Positions 59,615 to 64,000 of a stretch of 64,000 bases of DNA are shown piece by piece. The DNA is taken from NCBI GenBank assembly GCA_963769715.1, contig CAVYNE010000031.1, forward strand, positions 620,001 through 684,000. Direction: 5' to 3'. The position numbers and the translations under genes are program-made. Source of the DNA: Palsa-504 sp963769715. Its GTDB lineage: Bacteria; Actinomycetota; Actinomycetes; Streptosporangiales; Streptosporangiaceae. Each line of letters starts with the position of its first letter. The first letter of the stretch is position 1. The notes under the pieces were generated by a model that was not told where the DNA came from, did no database searches, and saw only the letters and a list, made by a program, of their open reading frames with translations.

Positions 59615-60508
59615 ATGGCGCGGGCGCACGAGCCGGTTGCGGTGCTCGGCATTGGAGCGATGGGGCACGGGATGGCGGCCAGTGCTTTGCGCGCCGGCAT
59701 CCCGACGATCGTCTGGAACCGCCGGATAGAGGCGGCCCGGGACCTGGCTGAGCTCGGCGCGGAGGTCGCCGAGACCGTCGCCGACGCGGCGCGGCGAGCC
59801 GCGATCGTGGTCACGATGGTGACCGACGCCGATGCCGTTATTTCGATCGCCCGGGACCAGGGCATGCTCGCTGCTCTGGCGCCGGGCGCGATCTGGGCCC
59901 AGATGAGCACGATCGGCGTGGCGGGGATCGACCGCGTCGCGGCCATGGCCAGGGCCCAGCGTCCGGACGTGATGCTTCTCGACGCGCCGGTGTCGGGAAG
60001 CAAGGATCCGGCCGAACACGGCCAGCTGACGATCTTCGCGTCGGGGCCCGGCGCGGCGCGCGCGCGTGTCGCGCCGCTGTTCGACGCGCTCGGCCAGCGC
60101 ACGATCTGGGTCGGCGAGGCCGGAGCCGGCACGCGGCTGAAGCTGGTGAACAACACCTGGCTCGCGTTCGCGACCGAAGCGGTGGCCGCGTCCGTGGCTC
60201 TTGCCGACCGGCTGGGCCTCGATACCGGGACGGTGGTGGACGCGCTCGGCGGCGGCCCGCTCGTGTCCACCTGGCAGGCGGCTAAGCTGCAGCGGATCGT
60301 CAACGGCGAGTTCTCGGCCCAATTCGCGCTCGCGCTCGCGCTGAAGGATGTACACCTCGCCCTGGAGGCGGCCGGCGACGACCGGTTCGCCGTCCTGGCC
60401 TGCCTGGCTGACGAATGGCAGCAGGCCGTTGATCAAGGGCTCGGTGACCAGGACCTGACCGTCGTGACGCGCGCGCTCGAGCAGCCGGGAAGAACGCCAC
60501 GACCCTGA
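59615..60508 (+). CDS. beta-hydroxyacid dehydrogenase (3-hydroxyisobutyrate dehydrogenase family)
   Basis: The product is 297 aa. An N-terminal Rossmann motif VAVLGIGAMGHGMAASALRA binds NAD(P), followed by PTIVWNRRIEAARDLAELGA. The substrate motif is LLDAPVSGSKDPAEHGQLTI (D-A-P-V-S-G), and the catalytic Lys lies in AGAGTRLKLVNNTWLAFATE. The all-helical C-terminal domain is complete (FSAQFALALALKDVHLALEA). It oxidises a beta-hydroxyacid or reduces the semialdehyde; the exact substrate is unknown. It converges with the acyl-CoA dehydrogenase gene with 18 bp between stops. Confidence 0.93.
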   Translation: MARAHEPVAVLGIGAMGHGMAASALRAGIPTIVWNRRIEAARDLAELGAEVAETVADAARRAAIVVTMVTDADAVISIARDQGMLAALAPGAIWAQMSTIGVAGIDRVAAMARAQRPDVMLLDAPVSGSKDPAEHGQLTIFASGPGAARARVAPLFDALGQRTIWVGEAGAGTRLKLVNNTWLAFATEAVAASVALADRLGLDTGTVVDALGGGPLVSTWQAAKLQRIVNGEFSAQFALALALKDVHLALEAAGDDRFAVLACLADEWQQAVDQGLGDQDLTVVTRALEQPGRTPRP

Positions 60509-60525
60509 CCGCCGACGCACCTCGC

Positions 60526-61836
60526 TCACGTGGCGTCTCGGTCGGCGAGCGTCTCGGGTACGCCCTTGGGAGCCCGTTGCTTCATGTAGCCGAACATGTA
60601 GCCCGCCACCCGCCGCATCTGGATTTCCTCAGTGCCCTCGGTGATGCGGTACCGGCGGTGGTGACGGTAGATGTGCTCGAAGGGCTGGTGCCGTGAGTAG
60701 CCCAGGCCACCGTGCACCTGCATGGCGCGGTCGGCGGCGTCACAGCACAGCCGGTTGGCCACGAAGTTGCACATGGAGACCTTGTCGGACTGGGACAGCG
60801 GCCCGTACTGATCCATGCCCCACGCCGTCTTGTGGATGAGCGCCCTGAGCATCTCGCACTGCGTCTGCAGTTCGACCAGCGGGAACTGGATGGCCTGATT
60901 GCTCGCGAGCGACTTGCCGAACGGGGCTCTGGTCTTGGCGTACTCCACCGAGCGGTCGATGCAGAACTGTGCGGCGCCCAGGCTCGACGCAGCCTGGCGG
61001 ATGCGGTTCTCGTTGAAGAAATGCTGGACCACTTGGAGCCCCCGGCCTTCGCCGCCGAGTATGGCGGTGTCGGGGACCCGCACGCCGGTGAGCGAGACAT
61101 GCGCGTGGTCGGTGGGCATGTTGAAGGTCCAGAGGTACTCCTCGACCGTGAAGCCAGCGGCGTCGACCGGCACGAGGAACCCGGTGATGCCCGCGCCGCT
61201 GCCCGGCGTCCCGCTGGTCCGGGCGAAGATGAGGTCGTGGGAAGCGGTGTGGACGCCGGTGTTCCAGGTCTTCTCGCCGTTGATCACCCATTCCCCACCC
61301 TCCTCCCCAGCCCCCTTCACTCGCGCCGCGCGGGTCTCCATGTACGTCGCGTCGCTGCCGTGCTCGGGCTCGGTGATGCCGAACGCGAAGTGACGCCGCC
61401 CGGCGGCGAGATCATCGACCCACTCCTGGCGCTGCCCCACGCTGCCGTAGTGCAGCATCAGCAGCAGCGCGACGTTGTTGCCCACGATCGCGTGCTCGTT
61501 CTGAAGATCGCAGTGCAGTCCGAGGCCCTTGCTGGCCAGGTGCTCGCGTATCACCGCCATGCCGAGGTTGGTCCCGTCCCGGCCGCCGTATTCCCTCGGG
61601 AAGGCGTAACGGTAGTGACCGGCCGCGTCGGCCCGCCGCCGGGCCTCCGCAAGCAGCGCCTCCCAGTCGCGGTTGGGCAGCCCGCCGCGGTCCCAGTCGG
61701 TCCTGGCGTCTTCCCGGCGGTAGTCGAAGAACCGGATGTTGTCGCCGGCCTGCTCGAGCGGCTTGATCTCGCGCTCGACGAACTCGTCGAGTTCTTCCAG
61801 GTACTGCCGCAGGCCTTCGGGCAGGTTGAAGTCCAC
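60526..61836 (-). CDS. acyl-CoA dehydrogenase
   Basis: The product is 436 aa. Family blocks are complete: AFGITEPEHGSDATYMETRA (FAD/substrate binding), EWVINGEKTWNTGVHTASHD, TAILGGEGRGLQVVQHFFNE, DRSVEYAKTRAPFGKSLASN and QVHGGLGYSRHQPFEHIYRH, ending RYRITEGTEEIQ with the C-terminal FAD loop. The enzyme introduces a double bond in an acyl-CoA. It follows a phosphotransferase-like gene by 32 bp. That pair mirrors the ACAD10/ACAD11 domain fusion of eukaryotes, where a kinase-like domain and an acyl-CoA dehydrogenase cooperate on 4-hydroxyacyl-CoA. The similarity of role is inferred. Confidence 0.95.
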   Translation of the reverse strand: MDFNLPEGLRQYLEELDEFVEREIKPLEQAGDNIRFFDYRREDARTDWDRGGLPNRDWEALLAEARRRADAAGHYRYAFPREYGGRDGTNLGMAVIREHLASKGLGLHCDLQNEHAIVGNNVALLLMLHYGSVGQRQEWVDDLAAGRRHFAFGITEPEHGSDATYMETRAARVKGAGEEGGEWVINGEKTWNTGVHTASHDLIFARTSGTPGSGAGITGFLVPVDAAGFTVEEYLWTFNMPTDHAHVSLTGVRVPDTAILGGEGRGLQVVQHFFNENRIRQAASSLGAAQFCIDRSVEYAKTRAPFGKSLASNQAIQFPLVELQTQCEMLRALIHKTAWGMDQYGPLSQSDKVSMCNFVANRLCCDAADRAMQVHGGLGYSRHQPFEHIYRHHRRYRITEGTEEIQMRRVAGYMFGYMKQRAPKGVPETLADRDAT

Positions 61837-61868
61837 GTTAGTCGTCTCCTTCAGCGGCTCATCCGGGC

Positions 61869-63233
61869 TTATCCGGGGCGGGCCAGGTGGCCGGGGTTAG
61901 CGACCGCGAGCTTATCGATAGTCGTGGCGCGGACCGCCGCGATGACATCGTCGAAGCGATGATCCAGCGCACCGTCGCGGATGGCCGCGCAGAGCTCGGC
62001 GTCGTCGGCGCAGCCGAGAGCGGCGAGCCTGGCCCGGTGGTCGCGCGCGTGCCCGGGGGCGAGCATGGCCTCGCGTTCCGCGATCCGCAGCGCGTTCGCC
62101 GCCACCCGGGCGTGAAACGCCAGGCGCGGATCGGTCACGGCGACCTCGGTGGTGAGGAACTCGCGGACGGCACGGAGCAGGGCAGGACCGGTCGGCGGGT
62201 CGTGGGGTGCCGTGGCCGGGCCGACGTCCGCCAGCGGGTCGGTGATCTGCACTGGCGCGGCGTAGCCCAGCGCGAGCAGAACGTCGTATTCCTGTTCGCA
62301 CACGCGGCGGCCGAGGACGGCGAGCTCGATGGATGGCTCGGAGTCGGAGAGATACCGCGCGGCCTGCCGACGGCACAGCAGAGCCCATCGCACGGTGCCG
62401 TACAGTTCCCACCACCGCTGGGTGGCCTCGTCCGGGGCGATGCCGCCGCCTTCGGCGTAGCCCGACATCAGGTCGGCGCGAGCGCCGAAGCCGCCGACGG
62501 GATTCGCCGAGCCGAACCGCCAGACCTTGGTACACAGCCAGCCCAGGTCGAGCATCGGGTCACCGCGATGGGCAAGCTCCCAGTCCAGCACGGCCCGCAG
62601 CCCGCCGGAGCCCACGATGAGGTTGCCGGTCCGGAAATCGCCATGCACCAGGCCGTCCGCCGTGGGCAGGGGCCGGTGCCCGGCGAGCCACCGCAGGCCG
62701 ATCTCAAGCGCGGGCCGCGGCTCGGCGAAGTCCTCGTACAGCCCGACCGCCTGGCTGAGCGCGTCGACCCGGGGCAAGCCAGGGACAGAATCGGGATCTA
62801 CCCGGTGGATCCGGGCCAGGATCTCCCCGAGGCGGCGCGCAAGCCCGGGCCGCGCGGCCGCGTACGCCTCGTCCCGCAGCAGCCGCCGCGGGATCGTCTC
62901 ACCGTCCAGGCGCTCCATCAGCAGGTAGGCCTGGCCGGCGCCGAGGGCTTCCTGCCCATGGTCATACAGCTCGGGCACCGGGACGCCGGCCGCTCTCACC
63001 GCGGCCATGGCCGCCGCCTCGACAGCCACGTCCCGGTCGCGATCTGACCGACCCGGATCACGGAGCAGGATCAGGCGACGCTCCGCGCCGTCGGCCATCC
63101 GGGCCTGAATACCCCAGCTCTCCCGGCTCGCGCCACCTGACAGCGGCTCGACGCCGGTGATCTCGACGGCAGTCCCCCACAGCACCTGCAGGCGCGACGC
63201 CAGAAGCTGGGCCAGCTGCTCAGTCTCGGTCAT
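61869..63233 (-). CDS. APH-family phosphotransferase, partner of the acyl-CoA dehydrogenase
   Basis: The product is 454 aa from ATG 63233. The kinase-like part has GASRESWGIQARMADGAERR, AYLLMERLDGETIPRRLLRD, then the catalytic loop GLVHGDFRTGNLIVGSGGLR and AVLDWELAHRGDPMLDLGWL (metal Asp). A C-terminal helical extension (DPRLAFHARVAANALRIAER) is typical of the acyl-CoA-linked subtype. It is located just before the acyl-CoA dehydrogenase gene. It probably phosphorylates a hydroxyacyl-CoA or similar. The upstream region carries the TTTCAGAC-N7-GTCTGAAA operator. Confidence 0.92.
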   Translation of the reverse strand: MTETEQLAQLLASRLQVLWGTAVEITGVEPLSGGASRESWGIQARMADGAERRLILLRDPGRSDRDRDVAVEAAAMAAVRAAGVPVPELYDHGQEALGAGQAYLLMERLDGETIPRRLLRDEAYAAARPGLARRLGEILARIHRVDPDSVPGLPRVDALSQAVGLYEDFAEPRPALEIGLRWLAGHRPLPTADGLVHGDFRTGNLIVGSGGLRAVLDWELAHRGDPMLDLGWLCTKVWRFGSANPVGGFGARADLMSGYAEGGGIAPDEATQRWWELYGTVRWALLCRRQAARYLSDSEPSIELAVLGRRVCEQEYDVLLALGYAAPVQITDPLADVGPATAPHDPPTGPALLRAVREFLTTEVAVTDPRLAFHARVAANALRIAEREAMLAPGHARDHRARLAALGCADDAELCAAIRDGALDHRFDDVIAAVRATTIDKLAVANPGHLARPG

Positions 63234-63325
63234 GAACGAGCGGCCTCTCGTGTCTACGGTCCGCGGATCGGCGGCAGGAGTCGTCGAGCTCTTGTCTCGG
63301 ACCGGGGCAGATTCTATCGTGACAA

Positions 63326-63348
63326 TTTCAGACAGCTTTCGTCTGAAA
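63326..63348. promoter_or_regulatory. TetR-type operator upstream of the phosphotransferase operon
   Basis: TTTCAGAC-AGCTTTC-GTCTGAAA has eight-base perfect arms. The inner arms and spacing are the same as at 49269-49287. It lies about 93 bp upstream of the phosphotransferase gene and 22 bp from the start of a TetR relic. Confidence 0.75.
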
Positions 63349-63371
63349 CCTGTCACGGTCACCGACCCGGC

Positions 63372-63488
63372 GATGAGGCCGACCCCACCGACCTGCGCGG
63401 CTGCCTTATCCGCATGACAGAGCAGGTCATCGACATGTTCGTCGGCCCCAAAGCGCTGGTGCTGCCCCGCGTACTCATCGAGGCGTCG
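63372..63488 (+). pseudogene. fragment of a TetR regulator paralogous to the one at 49.8 kb
   Basis: The stretch encodes EADPTDLRGCLIRMTEQVID, MFVGPKALVLPRVLIEAS. It matches the middle of the TetR protein at 49813 almost residue for residue (DLTDLRGCLITMAEQVIDMF), and the DNA is also very similar. The helix-turn-helix and the C-terminus are absent. It is a remnant of the regulator that probably bound the adjacent operator. Confidence 0.85.
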
Positions 63489-63560
63489 GCCAGTGCGCTT
63501 GGGTTTGTCTTATCGCCCTGCGGTGTGTTCGCAGGGTGGTGCCGCGGCCCTTCGGCTCGG

Positions 63561-64000
63561 TCAGGAGGGGCGGCCGCGGCGCTCGCCGTAGCGGCGGCGG
63601 CGGGTCTCGGCCGTGACCTCCTCGAGTTCGGCGGCCGACAGGATCGCGGGTTCGCCGTAGGACAGCGCCAGCCGGTAGGTGCGGGCCAGCCACTCCAGGA
63701 GCAGGGCCCGGTCGTAAGCCTGGGCGAGGTCGCGGCCGTAGGTGACCGCCCCGTGGTTGCGCAGGATGACGGCGCCGCGGCCGTCCAGCGCCGCCACGGC
63801 CGCGGCGGCCAGGCCCGGTGACCCGAAGCGCACGTAGGGCGCGACGCGGACCGGGCCGCCGAGCCCGGTAATCGCGTAGTGGATGGCCGGCAGCTCCGAG
63901 CGCGTCGCCGACAGGGCGATCACCTCGGGCGAGTGCGTGTGCACGACGGCCGCCGCGCTGGTCGCCGCGTAGATCGCCAGGTGCATCGGCGTCTCGGAGG
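63561..64000 (-). CDS. class II aldolase/adducin-family protein (C-terminal part, runs off the right edge)
   Basis: The frame is open to the right edge of the window. From the edge it reads SETPMHLAIYAATSAAAVVH and THSPEVIALSATRSELPAIH (the H-x-H zinc motif in V-V-H-T-H), then GRGAVILRNHGAVTYGRDLA with the third zinc His in N-H-G. These are the hallmarks of class II aldolases such as L-fuculose-phosphate aldolase. The end (AETRRRRYGERRGRP) is normal for the family. The N-terminal part with the Glu catalytic residue lies outside the window. Confidence 0.9.
   Translation of the reverse strand, partial: SETPMHLAIYAATSAAAVVHTHSPEVIALSATRSELPAIHYAITGLGGPVRVAPYVRFGSPGLAAAAVAALDGRGAVILRNHGAVTYGRDLAQAYDRALLLEWLARTYRLALSYGEPAILSAAELEEVTAETRRRRYGERRGRPS

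Noticed and set aside
1..64000. CRISPR array or ribosomal RNA
   Set aside because: No regularly spaced identical repeats with unique spacers and no rRNA-like sequence were seen.

Overview
The window is high-GC actinobacterial DNA. The evidence is strong GC bias at third codon positions, an XRE/DUF5753 regulator paired with a DUF397 protein, AfsR-like NB-ARC/TPR and LAL (MalT-type LuxR) regulators, GTG/TTG starts and GTGA/ATGA stop-start overlaps. Together these suggest a mycelial or soil actinomycete. No species can be named from the sequence alone.

Layout. (1) 1-20.97 kb is a mobile or accessory region. It starts with a partial Tn3-family transposase, followed by a 1.35-kb cassette bounded by 47-bp inverted repeats (membrane protein plus winged-helix regulator) that has cut off the end of a DUF397 gene. 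Next come XRE, GntR and NB-ARC/TPR genes, a frameshifted phosphotransferase, DUF6788 and a broken tyrosine recombinase. A nested stack follows: an IS3-family element split by an IS1380-family element, itself split by an IS4-family element. A second broken recombinase, a broken IS110 element, an HD-domain protein and one intact tyrosine integrase complete the region. The integrase lies beside the 3' half of a tRNA-His, which I read as an attachment site marking the right edge of an integrated island that extends left of the window. (2) 21.4-24 kb is a PadR-type operon with membrane proteins, including a 53-aa protein. (3) 24-26.6 kb holds remnants and a toxin-antitoxin pair. (4) 26.7-34.6 kb carries envelope and signalling genes: a frameshifted LCP protein, an intact response regulator with a frameshifted histidine kinase, fructosamine kinase, low-molecular-weight phosphatase, an acyltransferase and tRNA-Lys. 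(5) 34.6-41.3 kb has a broken ABC permease, a DUF427 protein, an OsmC/flavin-oxidoreductase pair and a metX-metY-CoA-binding operon that looks leaderless. (6) 41.5-52 kb has two divergent LAL regulators, a CMD protein, a GAP-family membrane protein, an AttH/CrtC-like protein, an internally deleted P450 coupled to a TetR gene, and an MFS transporter. (7) 52-64 kb has uvrA, a penicillin-binding protein, a TrmB-type regulator, several gene relics, a PPOX protein, a beta-hydroxyacid dehydrogenase, an acyl-CoA dehydrogenase with a phosphotransferase partner, a TetR relic and the end of a class II aldolase.

How the genes fit together. The methionine genes form a tight unit: homoserine acetylation, then sulfhydrylation, then a CoA-binding protein. 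A shared palindrome, TTTCAGAC-N7-GTCTGAAA, lies at the AttH/P450-TetR divergent promoters and again 14 kb away upstream of the phosphotransferase/acyl-CoA dehydrogenase pair, next to a TetR relic. This suggests one small regulon that has been duplicated and partly eroded. Several otherwise well-conserved genes carry frameshifts, some at homopolymers, so base-level errors are a live alternative to pseudogenisation.
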